Below are positions 43,502 through 54,549 of a DNA stretch of 64,000 nucleotides, piece by piece (the first letter of the stretch is position 1; the number at the start of each line of letters is the position of its first letter). The stretch spans positions 83,125 through 147,124 of IMG/VR virus record IMGVR_UViG_3300042502_001233, one strand, 5' to 3'. The notes beneath the pieces were generated by a model. That model was not told where the DNA came from. It did not search any database and worked only from the letters and a program-made list of their open reading frames with translations. Origin of the DNA: a virus. The position numbers and the translations under genes are program-made.

Positions 43502-46500
43502 ATATTTTTGCTTCAGTTTTTCTTCTAGTGACTAAACCTGGTAAAACACCTTGTCCTTTTCCTGTTATTGGTCCAGCTGCAATTTGACTGGCCGCTTGTT
43601 TAAAATTATTTTTAGTGATTGATTCAACTATACCCCTACTTTTTAACGTACCAGCTCCAGAATTATACGAATAAGACATAATAGCAGCTTTTTGATTATC
43701 GTTTAATTTATCCCAATTTTTTTGACCTAATACTCCAATTATACTTTTTTTAAACCTATTGTTTATATCATAAGTTAAAGTAAGCTGGGCTTGTACTTTT
43801 GTAAATGTTGTTGAATATGTAACTTTTGATGGTTGAGTACCTTCACTGACTATAATATTATCAGTACCGTAACCACCTCTCCATGTACCACTATCTTTTT
43901 TAGCTTTTGCCACATAACCTTCAAAACTTATAATTATAAGTTTTGACCTTTCAACCCAATCACCAGTTAAACTATTTATAATTTCTGAATTAGGAACACC
44001 ACTAACACCACCATCTCCTGATGAAATGTATTTAAAATCACATTCATTTTCCAAATATACAGCTTCTTTATTATCAACACCTTTAGGGTTTTTAACAACT
44101 GGTTTATATCCTGAATCTAATTTTGGTGTATAACCATATGTTGATGGTAATTTATTATATAAACATTTTGCTGATGTACCATGATATTCGAAATGCCAAT
44201 ATTCATCAACATTACTTTTATCTCTTAAAGTTGTTGGAATAATGAAACCGTACTTCCAAGAATTATCTAAGAACCATTTTAACGATGGGTTGTACTCTAA
44301 ACTAAAACCTTCTTTATTAGCATCAGTATCAATAGGTGCCCATTGGCCTACTTTAAGATAAGTTCCATTTTTTTGGGGTGCGAATAATAAATCAACAGCT
44401 ATACCCCATGAATGATTTGATGTACCAGCTTCTGCTACATCACCTGGATTTCCACCATCTTTAATATTCTTATTATACAATTCTTGTTGATATTCATAAG
44501 ACCTATATAAACTTGTAATACCCACATATTTTTTATTTATAGTTGGGTAACCCTCAGCTTTTGCAAATTTAACAAATTCTGTTAACATTTCAGTTAAAGC
44601 TGGAACAGCTTCGGTTATCATTTTTCTTCTTTCTTTAGGCACATTTTGTGCAACATCTTTAATATCTTCAACGGTTACCAATTTAATATTACCAACTTCT
44701 ACATTACCATTAGAACCACCATTTTCGATAATTGTTCTAACGATTGGTGGGAAACTTCCAGCCACAGCACCACTACTAGCATTACCAGCCCCAGCTACGT
44801 TCAACGTTTCAATTAGTGCCATGTATGCATCAGCAACGTCTATAATTGGTGTTTCAGCAGCTCTAATTCTAACACCAGTAAAATTTGTTGACATATTGTT
44901 AGGTTTTATACTATGTTTAACACGTGTAATCATATAAGCACCATGAAACATAGGTATATTGTCTAATTGAAAATACATCATAGGTTGAACCATAGCGTTA
45001 CCCATCATTTCAACTTCAGCACTGTAACTTCTAACTGAATAAACGTTATACATATTTTGACCACCGACACTCATATTAGTGTTAGACCCTTTCATTGATA
45101 TGTCTTGAACTATCTTTATAGATTCTTCACTTTCTGAAAACTCACTCTGGTCTAAAGTAATATCTTTAAATAAATTTTGGTTTTGTTGACCATATCTTAC
45201 AACAAAAACTGGTAGTGCGTCTTCATATGGTTTACCATTATTATTCGCTAACGGACTACTATAATCTGGTGGTATTGAACTACTTAAATTAACACCATCA
45301 CATCTTATATCAAAACCATCGTTAGTATAGTTTGTTGAGGCATCTTTTAAATCTAAATTTTTAGATTTTTGACCAACATAAACACACACAAAAGAAGGAC
45401 CGCAAGATTTTATTGGTTCTTCGTACATACTTATTGGTTTAAACATAGTTTCTAAAACTTTATCGTCATGAAAATTAATAAACGTTGGTAAAGCAATAAA
45501 ATCAAATTTGTTATCACCTAATAACCCTGAAATAATTTCATATGCAGATGTGTTTGGGAAATCTTGTAATTTGTCGTTTAACGGTATTGGATTTATAAAT
45601 AGCTCATCACCAATATCTCTAAAGGACCTATTTACAAATCTGAAACTATCTATTAACCTAGCTTTTGTTCTTCCAAACCTACTAGCCATGGCCAAATCAG
45701 TTTGCTTTCTGTTACCTTCGTTATTATCATTTTCACCACATTGAAAAATGATGTTATCTGGATTTGTTACACCACCTAACCATTTATCATAAATGTTTTT
45801 ACAACTTCTATATAACATTAATTTTATGTCGTTTAGATTAGTTGTGTTGAAAATTTCATTTAACGCTGCATCTTTTTCTGTTGCTGTGCTATAACCTTCG
45901 GTTAATGCTGATAACTCAGTTGTCAATGTTTTAAAATACATGTCATAATTAGTGTTGCTAGCGTAAATTGGATAACGTAAATCTTTTAAGTCACTACCAC
46001 TAGTTCCAAAATTTTCTGTCTTAGGGCCACGCCAAATTCGATAACCTGTGTTTGCAATTATAACCTCTTCTTTGGTCAAAGCTGTTAATAAATTTGTGAC
46101 TGCGGTCGAATCATCATTTAATTCTAAAAATAAAGTCAATGATGAAGTTTGTTTTGAAAGGTTAATTATATTATAGTTTTTATAATTTATTAAATTATTA
46201 GTAATTTGAGATGGTAATATACGCGCTTGGTTATTTTTTGGGTTTGATGTATTATACAATGAATCAACAAACGCACAAAATTGTGTTACTGGTTTGTTTT
46301 CATCCCATATTTCTAAATTTTTACGAAGTGTATCAAAAGATGTGTATTCACTAGTACCATTTACAAAATCAAAAAATATTTTTTTAAATTCTTCTTTTAC
46401 TTGATTAGGTAAATTTACTAATACATCAGTTGATTTTATTTTATTAGCTGAACGTCCAACAGTTCTTGGTAAATAGTTACCGTTAAGTTCTGTAGCGTCA

Positions 46501-49500
46501 TATTTAGGTGAAGCACTACTACCACAAGTCGTTTTCCATACAATAGGGTCTTCTTTACCTCTACCACCACCAGTAATAAAATCACCGTCAATAATTGGGT
46601 CTTCCGTTGACATCCACCATAACATACCACCGATAAAAGCACACCAAAGTCTTGGTGTATGCACAAAACCACCTCTAACATCAAATAAGTGTCTTAATTC
46701 TTTTGGAAATAAAGGATTATTATCTAAAATTTCATCACCTAAATTAAACGGTAGTGTATTTAAAAAAATTAAAGCTTTTGTGTATTTACCACTAATATTG
46801 TTTATAAAGGTGTTATTGTTTTTTTTCATTCTAGAATTAGCTTGTAAATAGTACCATTTACTACCAAACAAACTAAGTGTATTTTTATCTGTTCCTGAAC
46901 TTATTGAACCGTACACAAAACCATGTTCAATATATGGGTAACTGATTTTATATTTACCAGTATTTGGGTTTACTAAATTATTAAATAATTCTCTATTATT
47001 TTTTCTACCAGAGTGTAGTAATAATTTATCATCTCTAGAATCAACCTTAACTTCAGACAACATACTACTATAAAATTCATTTGAAGCTAAATACGATGAA
47101 GTATTTGGTTTAAAATCATATATACTAGTCAGTGTTTTATTGTTAGGTAATTTTTGTTGCTTTGCTGAATCTTTTCTAGTGTAACTTAAACCATAGTCTT
47201 TGTCTGGTGAATAAAACACATACATAAGTGGTAACCCATTTAAAGCTGTGTTATCACCATAATTCATATTTACAAATTCTTGTATTCCATAACTACCACC
47301 AAAACAATTAAACCCAGCTTGTGAAATTTCACCATTTTTTAATTGTTCTAAATTAATGATAGATTCAGTTTTAATACTAGTATCTATAAGTTGTTCTGTT
47401 GTAGTAAATTCAGATGGTGTAAACATTCTAACATAAATACCACCATCAATTAACTTTCTATTTTTAGCGCCAGTTACAGCTACCGAGTTATAGTTAGTTA
47501 AAAAATTCTCAGTACTACTAAGTTCTTTTAAAGTATCTCTTGTATCTTCATTTTCATAAGAACCATTATCTACTATATATGAATAGTTAGTTGTTTTTAC
47601 AGCACCAGGTGTTCCAACTGTTGGTATTGTCGTATCGGGAATATAAACTGTTTGGTCTAGATTAGCAACTGTGATTTTTTTTGTTGATGAACCACCAATT
47701 ATTTTATCGTTAAAATCACCACTTATTGGTAACACTCTAATTTCTTTACTTGGGTTATTACCAACAAATAAATAATTATAGATATAACCATTTGGTGTTG
47801 ATGTAATTACTTTTCTAGGTTTATCGTTTATAACACCAGTAACATCTTTGATTGTATCAGGTTTAATATTTTTCAACAAATTTTTTAATGCTGGTTGAGC
47901 TGCGGATGCAATTGCATTGGCTTCAATTTTAGCCATTGTTTGAATTTCTTCAGGTGTTAAATATTTCTCATCGTTGGTATAACCTAAAAATATCATAGCT
48001 CTAATTAACATAAGTCTTTTAACAGCTTCTAAAGAAATTAATTCACTTCTTTGATAAGGGTTTTTTTGATAACCAAACAATCTAGTGTCTAATATGTTTG
48101 ATGGAAACCAATTTATTTCTTCTCCAGCAGCCAATGCGTCAGCTTTATTTTCTGTTTCATTGGCAGTCAAAAATGCTTGCAACAAATCTTCAATAAATTT
48201 AATTTCATCTATTGAAAGTTTACTATCAATAACTGGGTTTGAACCTAAATATTTTTCAACATATGTGTTTGTTTTTGCATCGTATTCTGAATAATCTGGC
48301 CAAGGAAAATATTTTTTACCTTTAAGTTGAACATCTGTTATATCTGTTTTGGTTGTTTTTGATGTTTCAGAGAAAACTTTTTCTAATTCCGCGGTTCTAT
48401 CTACGTTGTTTTCAGCATTTTGAGAAACATTATATATTGTTTCAATAAATACTTCAATCAATCCAGTAAATATTTCTATAATATTTCTAACTGTTGGGTC
48501 GAAACCAAGTTCCGAGGTTATCTCATCTTTAATTTCGTTAGCTAAAGATTTATTTGAGATTTCAACATTAGAATCTAATTTAGTTTTCTCTTTTTCTAAT
48601 AAATCAATAGTTTGTCTCAAATCATATATTCTAAATTTAAAACTATCATTAAATGTCATATAATCGTTAACATATATTAATGCATCTCTTTTGAATTTTA
48701 TTAATTCTTCACCTGTAATACTAGTGTCAATCCTTTCATTACTATTAGCGTTTAATAAAGGTATTGTTAAATCTGGAACATAAGTAATAGGTAAAAAATC
48801 ACTTTCGTTTAATTTAAGACCAGTAATGTTTAAATCGTTATATTTTTTTATATAGGTTTTTACATTAGTGTCTAAATCTTGGTACATTTTTCTTTGGTCT
48901 GACGTAAAGTCAGCATTTTTTGTAACAATAAACCTATAACTAGCTTCATCTTCAGATTTTTTTTCAATACCTATTGTTGAAAATGTTGTGAATTCACTTA
49001 AAATACTGTTTAATATTTCTTTACCCTCAGAAAAAGAATTTAAAATTTTTGAACTATTAGAATTTAAAGCTAATTTTTGAATAGCCGCGTCTATCTGACC
49101 AACTTTTATTTTTAAATCAACCAAATTTAAAATAGGTACGTCTCTACCGTCGTTGTAGTTTTTAAATTTTTCAGCGCCAATTTTTGTAAAAGGTATCGCT
49201 TTTAAAAACCCAACCAACATGTCAGATAACATTGCATACGTGTAACCGATAAAATTACATTTAATTTCAAAATTACCTGTTTGTGAATTAAATTTTGATG
49301 TAAATTTAATCATATGTAAACAATACGTTACTGGTTGACCATAATATCCTTTAACCTCTAATTCAAATAAAGGGTATGGTAATTGAAAAAAAGCAGCGTA
49401 TGGGTTATTTACATCAGTATTAGAAATATCTGATTCATTTTGAAAAATAGAGCTACCTCTTACGTCAATAAAATCAACTGTAATTTGTGGTGCAAAAGAT

Positions 49501-49859
49501 GAATTAAAATCAATATCGATATTGGTAATACCCAACGTTTCAGTATTTATAGTACCTTGTTCAAAAACTGTTGTTAAATCAGTATATTTTGTTGTTAAAA
49601 CTTTTTTACCGTTTATATCACTTCCTTCAATAAAATTAAGTCTGATAGTGTTTGTTGTTTGAACAGCACCTTTATCATCTTTAGCTGAAAGAACTGTACG
49701 CCCTTTTCTGTATGTTGATAATTTTACTGAAATATTTAAATCTTCAGTTTGAACCGAACGATTCATAGATGAAGGGTACCCGTAAAAATCATTAGGGTCT
49801 ATTATTTTTGTTCTATTTCCACCGCTACAACCTATTTTAGTTATGTTACTATTCTCCAT
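43485..49859 (-). CDS. 2124-residue tail hub protein with M15 peptidase and GH24 lysozyme domains
   Basis: Residues 90-220 look like a tail-hub-type fold with phage-type beta segments (YPLFELEVKGYYGQPVTYCL). At residues 1775-1890 lies an M15/VanY-type peptidase: YVGITSLYRS, then SNHSWGIAVDLL (zinc His and Asp) and DEYWHFEYHG (final His). At about 1965-2120 lies a GH24 lysozyme: ISFEGYVAKAK, then GTWRGGYGTD, giving the Glu/Asp/Thr triad of T4 lysozyme, and KAAIMSYSYNSGAG. A hub ending in two wall-cutting domains would puncture the envelope by cleaving both peptide and glycan bonds; T4 gp5 carries only a lysozyme. No cleavage site between domains was noticed. Confidence 0.85.
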   Translation of the reverse strand: MENSNITKIGCSGGNRTKIIDPNDFYGYPSSMNRSVQTEDLNISVKLSTYRKGRTVLSAKDDKGAVQTTNTIRLNFIEGSDINGKKVLTTKYTDLTTVFEQGTINTETLGITNIDIDFNSSFAPQITVDFIDVRGSSIFQNESDISNTDVNNPYAAFFQLPYPLFELEVKGYYGQPVTYCLHMIKFTSKFNSQTGNFEIKCNFIGYTYAMLSDMLVGFLKAIPFTKIGAEKFKNYNDGRDVPILNLVDLKIKVGQIDAAIQKLALNSNSSKILNSFSEGKEILNSILSEFTTFSTIGIEKKSEDEASYRFIVTKNADFTSDQRKMYQDLDTNVKTYIKKYNDLNITGLKLNESDFLPITYVPDLTIPLLNANSNERIDTSITGEELIKFKRDALIYVNDYMTFNDSFKFRIYDLRQTIDLLEKEKTKLDSNVEISNKSLANEIKDEITSELGFDPTVRNIIEIFTGLIEVFIETIYNVSQNAENNVDRTAELEKVFSETSKTTKTDITDVQLKGKKYFPWPDYSEYDAKTNTYVEKYLGSNPVIDSKLSIDEIKFIEDLLQAFLTANETENKADALAAGEEINWFPSNILDTRLFGYQKNPYQRSELISLEAVKRLMLIRAMIFLGYTNDEKYLTPEEIQTMAKIEANAIASAAQPALKNLLKNIKPDTIKDVTGVINDKPRKVITSTPNGYIYNYLFVGNNPSKEIRVLPISGDFNDKIIGGSSTKKITVANLDQTVYIPDTTIPTVGTPGAVKTTNYSYIVDNGSYENEDTRDTLKELSSTENFLTNYNSVAVTGAKNRKLIDGGIYVRMFTPSEFTTTEQLIDTSIKTESIINLEQLKNGEISQAGFNCFGGSYGIQEFVNMNYGDNTALNGLPLMYVFYSPDKDYGLSYTRKDSAKQQKLPNNKTLTSIYDFKPNTSSYLASNEFYSSMLSEVKVDSRDDKLLLHSGRKNNRELFNNLVNPNTGKYKISYPYIEHGFVYGSISSGTDKNTLSLFGSKWYYLQANSRMKKNNNTFINNISGKYTKALIFLNTLPFNLGDEILDNNPLFPKELRHLFDVRGGFVHTPRLWCAFIGGMLWWMSTEDPIIDGDFITGGGRGKEDPIVWKTTCGSSASPKYDATELNGNYLPRTVGRSANKIKSTDVLVNLPNQVKEEFKKIFFDFVNGTSEYTSFDTLRKNLEIWDENKPVTQFCAFVDSLYNTSNPKNNQARILPSQITNNLINYKNYNIINLSKQTSSLTLFLELNDDSTAVTNLLTALTKEEVIIANTGYRIWRGPKTENFGTSGSDLKDLRYPIYASNTNYDMYFKTLTTELSALTEGYSTATEKDAALNEIFNTTNLNDIKLMLYRSCKNIYDKWLGGVTNPDNIIFQCGENDNNEGNRKQTDLAMASRFGRTKARLIDSFRFVNRSFRDIGDELFINPIPLNDKLQDFPNTSAYEIISGLLGDNKFDFIALPTFINFHDDKVLETMFKPISMYEEPIKSCGPSFVCVYVGQKSKNLDLKDASTNYTNDGFDIRCDGVNLSSSIPPDYSSPLANNNGKPYEDALPVFVVRYGQQNQNLFKDITLDQSEFSESEESIKIVQDISMKGSNTNMSVGGQNMYNVYSVRSYSAEVEMMGNAMVQPMMYFQLDNIPMFHGAYMITRVKHSIKPNNMSTNFTGVRIRAAETPIIDVADAYMALIETLNVAGAGNASSGAVAGSFPPIVRTIIENGGSNGNVEVGNIKLVTVEDIKDVAQNVPKERRKMITEAVPALTEMLTEFVKFAKAEGYPTINKKYVGITSLYRSYEYQQELYNKNIKDGGNPGDVAEAGTSNHSWGIAVDLLFAPQKNGTYLKVGQWAPIDTDANKEGFSLEYNPSLKWFLDNSWKYGFIIPTTLRDKSNVDEYWHFEYHGTSAKCLYNKLPSTYGYTPKLDSGYKPVVKNPKGVDNKEAVYLENECDFKYISSGDGGVSGVPNSEIINSLTGDWVERSKLIIISFEGYVAKAKKDSGTWRGGYGTDNIIVSEGTQPSKVTYSTTFTKVQAQLTLTYDINNRFKKSIIGVLGQKNWDKLNDNQKAAIMSYSYNSGAGTLKSRGIVESITKNNFKQAASQIAAGPITGKGQGVLPGLVTRRKTEAKIFEKPV

Positions 49860-50169
49860 ATAGTGTTTTATGTATTGAAACTTGAGTTATATATCTTGAT
49901 AAAGCGTCTTCATAAGGAAATGGTATAGTAATCAATGTGTTATCTGGAATATCAAATTCTAAACCACCAAATTCTTGATTAGCTTGCATTATTAACCAAC
50001 CGCTATATGGGTTATTATAATACATGTTACTGATTTTGTCAAGTCTTGTTACACCTTGTTTGTAAACAAGTGTTTTATCTGTATTTTTTAACGGTATTGT
50101 AATACCTGGAATTGGTTTAACTTCTGAGTTAACTTTGAACCCTCTATATCTGTCGTAATATTGCGCCAT
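49849..50169 (-). CDS. 53: Baseplate wedge protein (T4 gp53 type)
   Basis: 106 residues. The region VTRLDKISNMYYNNPYSGWL and IMQANQEFGGLEFDIPDNTL (about 39-79) fits the LysM-like part of T4 gp53, where a Trp in a WLIM step and a short turn are typical. gp53 binds gp6 and gp25 in the baseplate wedge. It overlaps the start of the 2124-residue hub gene by 11 bases, so the two are coupled. T4 gp53 is 196 residues, so this is a shortened version or only the conserved core. Confidence 0.75.
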   Translation of the reverse strand: MAQYYDRYRGFKVNSEVKPIPGITIPLKNTDKTLVYKQGVTRLDKISNMYYNNPYSGWLIMQANQEFGGLEFDIPDNTLITIPFPYEDALSRYITQVSIHKTLYGE

Positions 50170-50197
50170 TTTTGTTTTATTTATTTTTTTTTGTATT

Positions 50198-53100
50198 TTA
50201 TGTATTAGTTGTTCTGTTTACACTAGCTGAATAATACCCTATAGAACTTTTAGAATCTGAAACATCCCAATTAAATGACAAACTGTAACGTTCATCACTA
50301 GTATCATTTTTAGCAGCTAACAAGAATTTTAATTCTCTATTTTTTAACGGTATTTCCAAAACCCAGTTTTTATCTGTTGGTGAAACAGTTACTTCGGATT
50401 TACCTTTGAAAATTGTTGAATTATCATCTTTCCTTTTACCAGTTACAAAAAAGTTTATATTATCAATATTTGTGGAATTTAACCTTACTAAAGATAACCT
50501 TCCTTTGTAATTTTTATCCTCAGATAACGAAAATTTAAGGTTAGGTTTATCTTCTGGTGGGTAGAACCCTAAACCAATTTGAAGAATATCATCACCTTCA
50601 GAAAGTTCTTGATAACTTTCTATTTTAACACATTTAATAACTTCTTCATCTGTACCAGTTACTGTTGTTGCGGTTGTTGAACTTAATGTTGGTTGCGTTG
50701 AATTTTCAACACCACTATTAACTTTTTCTTCAGCTTTAACTTGGTCAACTTCTTTATTATTTTCATTAATAATATTTTCAGATATTATTATTTCTTCTGG
50801 TGAATATATCTTAGGTGTAAAATCATTATTAATGTAAAAATCACTTAAAGGAGCTTCTACTTTTTTAGTTTCTAAAACACCATCTTTATTTTTCTCAGTT
50901 ACAGTCCATGAAGGTCTATTCTTAGATAGATAATCAGCTCTTGTGTCGTAAACATGTGTGTTTGCAAAATAGTTAAATGATAATGCATTTTGTAATTTGT
51001 TAATTGGTCCGAATAAACTTGAACCACCTAAAAATTTAAACGAAATATCAACGTTAGCAATCATTGGTTGAACACCAATACCTTCTGGGTTTAAATCCCA
51101 AACCAATGGTTCATAATCAATGTTTACATTTTCCATAATTATTTTTGTGTTATAGAAATCACCAATTCTCAATATACAAACTGGAGCTCTACCAAATGCT
51201 AAATTATTAGCGCCTTGTTGTTCAAGTGTTGGGCCTTGTCTAGTACATTGTAATAAAAATGTCAATCTAGAATTTAAACCTTCTGGTGTTGTTGAGTGAA
51301 ACGCTGGGTGAAAATATCTAATTTTTTCTCGAATAGAATCAAATACAAATTTATTTCCAGGTATTTCTTGACCAGTAGCTGGGTCTGTATAACTTTCCAT
51401 CATACGTTCAAAATAATTACATTCAGTATAAAATTTATTTAAAATTTCTTTTTTTATTTGTGTACGTTCTATTTTAGTTATTGGTTCTGGTTGTAAAGCT
51501 TTTTCTTTCTCAGCAGCAAACTCTGGGTCGTATTCAACAGTTATTTCAACAAATCTGTCCAATTTACATTCTAAAATATCTGTTGGTGGGTCTGGGTATT
51601 GAGCTGTTTGTATTGGGCAACCTGAACTTGTTTTAGCTTCAAATGTAGCTGTTTTAAATCTTTTACCTACATCAGAAGCTTCTATACCAGCACCCCATTT
51701 TTTCTTTAATTCTTTAATAATATATTCAGCTCTTTTTTTAGCTAATGTATTATTTGAATCTTTATTACCTTGTGGACTTGCATATCCTTTAACTCTTATA
51801 GTACAATACTTACATTCATTTTTAAGATATTCAACCATAGCAGTGTTGTAGTCTGGGTCGTAATAACCAAAATACTTTTTACCGTTAATATCGTATTCTT
51901 TGCCTTTATAACTGCTCCAATTTAAACCAAAATTATATCTGTCATCCCAATTTCTAGTAACACCATTTACATCTACTTGTGTTATATTACTAGGGTATAA
52001 CCCTATCCCATAACCAACACCATTAGCATTAGTTGTATAATCAATAGCAGTAGCTAAACCACTAGGTGTACTTCCACTTAACCCGTTCTCATAATTTTCA
52101 AATTGGTCTAGCTCAAAATTATCATTAGGGAAATATACATTTAATTTTGCCGTTGGTGGTTTTGGCGAATCTTGTTTAGGTTGGTCAACAACAACGTTTT
52201 TATTTATAACGGCATTTATTTCTTTTACTGTTAAATTCCTAATCATACCTTCAGTCGGGTCAACACAACCAGCAAAGTACGAAGCAATATAATTATCATC
52301 AGGACCATTTTGGCCTCTAAAAGCATTGTAGTAGCTTGGGTGGTCTACAATCACTTTAAACGACAAAGTACCACTTCTTTCTGTGTTGTTGTATGTATAT
52401 ACTGGTTCACCTCTACCAATAAATTTGTTTGATTCCCAATCCAAAGTATTGTTTTCAGTGAATTGAATATCATATGGTGGAAACCACATAATTCTACCTT
52501 TTTTTCCAGTTGTTAAATCACCTGGTCCTTTTTCACATTGTGGTAAATCATTATAAGGGTCCCCAGCCCATGCTAAGTTTTCAATACTAAACATAAATTT
52601 TTTAGGGTCTGTCGGTACATCGTCAATATATGGTGCTATTTTAACAAAACCAGCATCACCCAAGACGCTGTTTTCAGTTTTAAATCTATAAGGTGCTTTG
52701 GTCCTATCGTATAAAGGTTTGTGTCTAATAAGTTTATTAACACTATCATATCTATCTAAAGTTGTCCAACTTCTACAGAAGTTATTTTCAGCTTCAGCTC
52801 CAGATGAATTTACACGACCAGTTTCTAAATCGTATCTACCAGATGCTAACACAGCACTACCCTTTGATACACCATTGTTGTTGGCTGTTTGAATTTGAGT
52901 TGAATTAACACCCATCTCACCCTTAACAGTAACAAGACTTTTCATACCTACACTGTTGAATAAAGTTTGAGTTTTAATCAACAATGATTTTTTATCACCT
53001 TGAATTAAATCAAAACTAGATACATTGTTAACAGCGCTTCCATTATCGCTAGTCCAACTAAATGGAATTGAACTAACTACTCTATTATCATAACCATAAA

Positions 53101-54475
53101 AGCCGTTATTACCAGGTGAAGGATTTGTTAATGTTTCTTCAGGACTTTCAAAACCAGAATTAGAAACCATTGCTTCTCTATTATAACTAATTTGTGGAAT
53201 TATTTCACCTTTATTCCAAAATTTATCAACATTACCAGATTTACTGTAAGCATATACTTTTGTATCGGCAGATTTAACTGCTGGTCGACCTTTATTATCA
53301 TTATAAGCTGGAACGTACCCATTTCTAAAAGGGTTAGTTGAACTATTTATAGCTCCGTTAGCCATCACATTGCTAATCAAAGATTTTATCTGACCTTTAC
53401 CTGTGTTTAAAATCATTGCGTTAGCTCTGTCTATGTTTGCTATATCACCATTTTCAGATTGAAAAATTGAGCCTGAGTCATCCAAATAACTTCTTGGTAT
53501 TTGAAAACCTAATATATTAGCCGCTGTATTTAATAATCTACCACCAGTAGATTGAGCAACTGTAATCTTGTAGTTAGGTCTAAACGCTGGTGCTGAACCA
53601 TCTTTAATAAGATTTAAAATATTTTCACCAATATTCAATCTACCCAACAAATCTTGTTGTACATTGAATGCTGCATTGTTTGCTAATGCCAACGCTAATT
53701 GTTGTCCACCGATAGTTCCTAATTTTGTGTCGTTTAACAAACCAGTTGCCCCTAACACTCTACCAGCCAAAGAACTTCTAATATCAAAGTTTGGTACAAC
53801 ACTACCGTTGGTACCTATACCTACACCTTGACCGTTTAATACACTACCTAATATATTAACAACTGCGTTTCCACCTGTACCACCTTGATTTAAACCACCG
53901 AACACATCTAGATACCCTGGGATTTGTTGAGATATATCTAAAGGTTGATAATCAATAAAAGAAGCCATATCAATTTGTTTTGATTCATCTAAATATAAAT
54001 TTTTGATTACATTGGCTTTTTTGTAATTTGCTTCTGTTGTTTTAGCTAAAATACCATATTGTTCAATTTGTGGGTTATCACCTGTTGGATATGGTAAGTT
54101 ACCACCTAGAGGCCATTCAGAGTTGATATAATCAGTGTTTAGTATATCAGGTATGTAATTGATACTTTCTACATTGTTTGCAACGCTAGGGTCATTTTGA
54201 AAGGTATTATATATAACATTCAAATCTTTAAACAACAAACCATTGGTAATTAAAGGTAAACCAATTGGAACTGTAAGAGCACCACTACCTACCATAGTAT
54301 CTAATACTGGTTCACCAATACGTGGACTACCATTAATTGAAGTTGATATGAAAGGATATTGTGGTGCTAAGTTTAAATTCAATAAAAAATCACGAATACC
54401 ATAAGTAACTGCGATATCATTGATGTTGTTTTTTGTAGTTGGTGTAGGTGCACCTTGATTATAAAATATAGGCAT
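50198..54475 (-). CDS. 1425-residue baseplate/hub-like protein with an OmpA-like domain
   Basis: Residues 660-715 contain WFPPYDIQFTENNTLDWE, then GRGEPVYTYNNTERSGTLSF, typical of phage tail hub or LysM-adaptor proteins. Residues 885-960 are OmpA-like: YCTIRVKGYASPQGNKDSNN and LAKKRAEYIIKELKKKWG match the G-x-x-D/N, N-x-x-L-x-x-x-RA pattern of peptidoglycan-binding domains. A second hub-like segment, FKFLGGSSLFGPINKL, lies near residue 1155. The rest is Asn/Ser/Thr-rich. It lies directly upstream of gp53 and the lytic hub. A wall-binding tail component is a reasonable guess. A late-element variant (54493-54502) lies 18 bases upstream of the ATG. Confidence 0.7.
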   Translation of the reverse strand: MPIFYNQGAPTPTTKNNINDIAVTYGIRDFLLNLNLAPQYPFISTSINGSPRIGEPVLDTMVGSGALTVPIGLPLITNGLLFKDLNVIYNTFQNDPSVANNVESINYIPDILNTDYINSEWPLGGNLPYPTGDNPQIEQYGILAKTTEANYKKANVIKNLYLDESKQIDMASFIDYQPLDISQQIPGYLDVFGGLNQGGTGGNAVVNILGSVLNGQGVGIGTNGSVVPNFDIRSSLAGRVLGATGLLNDTKLGTIGGQQLALALANNAAFNVQQDLLGRLNIGENILNLIKDGSAPAFRPNYKITVAQSTGGRLLNTAANILGFQIPRSYLDDSGSIFQSENGDIANIDRANAMILNTGKGQIKSLISNVMANGAINSSTNPFRNGYVPAYNDNKGRPAVKSADTKVYAYSKSGNVDKFWNKGEIIPQISYNREAMVSNSGFESPEETLTNPSPGNNGFYGYDNRVVSSIPFSWTSDNGSAVNNVSSFDLIQGDKKSLLIKTQTLFNSVGMKSLVTVKGEMGVNSTQIQTANNNGVSKGSAVLASGRYDLETGRVNSSGAEAENNFCRSWTTLDRYDSVNKLIRHKPLYDRTKAPYRFKTENSVLGDAGFVKIAPYIDDVPTDPKKFMFSIENLAWAGDPYNDLPQCEKGPGDLTTGKKGRIMWFPPYDIQFTENNTLDWESNKFIGRGEPVYTYNNTERSGTLSFKVIVDHPSYYNAFRGQNGPDDNYIASYFAGCVDPTEGMIRNLTVKEINAVINKNVVVDQPKQDSPKPPTAKLNVYFPNDNFELDQFENYENGLSGSTPSGLATAIDYTTNANGVGYGIGLYPSNITQVDVNGVTRNWDDRYNFGLNWSSYKGKEYDINGKKYFGYYDPDYNTAMVEYLKNECKYCTIRVKGYASPQGNKDSNNTLAKKRAEYIIKELKKKWGAGIEASDVGKRFKTATFEAKTSSGCPIQTAQYPDPPTDILECKLDRFVEITVEYDPEFAAEKEKALQPEPITKIERTQIKKEILNKFYTECNYFERMMESYTDPATGQEIPGNKFVFDSIREKIRYFHPAFHSTTPEGLNSRLTFLLQCTRQGPTLEQQGANNLAFGRAPVCILRIGDFYNTKIIMENVNIDYEPLVWDLNPEGIGVQPMIANVDISFKFLGGSSLFGPINKLQNALSFNYFANTHVYDTRADYLSKNRPSWTVTEKNKDGVLETKKVEAPLSDFYINNDFTPKIYSPEEIIISENIINENNKEVDQVKAEEKVNSGVENSTQPTLSSTTATTVTGTDEEVIKCVKIESYQELSEGDDILQIGLGFYPPEDKPNLKFSLSEDKNYKGRLSLVRLNSTNIDNINFFVTGKRKDDNSTIFKGKSEVTVSPTDKNWVLEIPLKNRELKFLLAAKNDTSDERYSLSFNWDVSDSKSSIGYYSASVNRTTNT

Positions 54476-54549
54476 AATATTTCTTTTTATATATAAATAC
54501 TATAGTACCAAAAAAGTTTAGAAAATAAATGGTTGATAAGTCTTTAAAA

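Noticed and set aside
46436-46684. 82-codon minus ORF inside the large hub gene
   Set aside because: Out-of-frame shadow within the 2124-residue frame; no conserved motif and no start signal.
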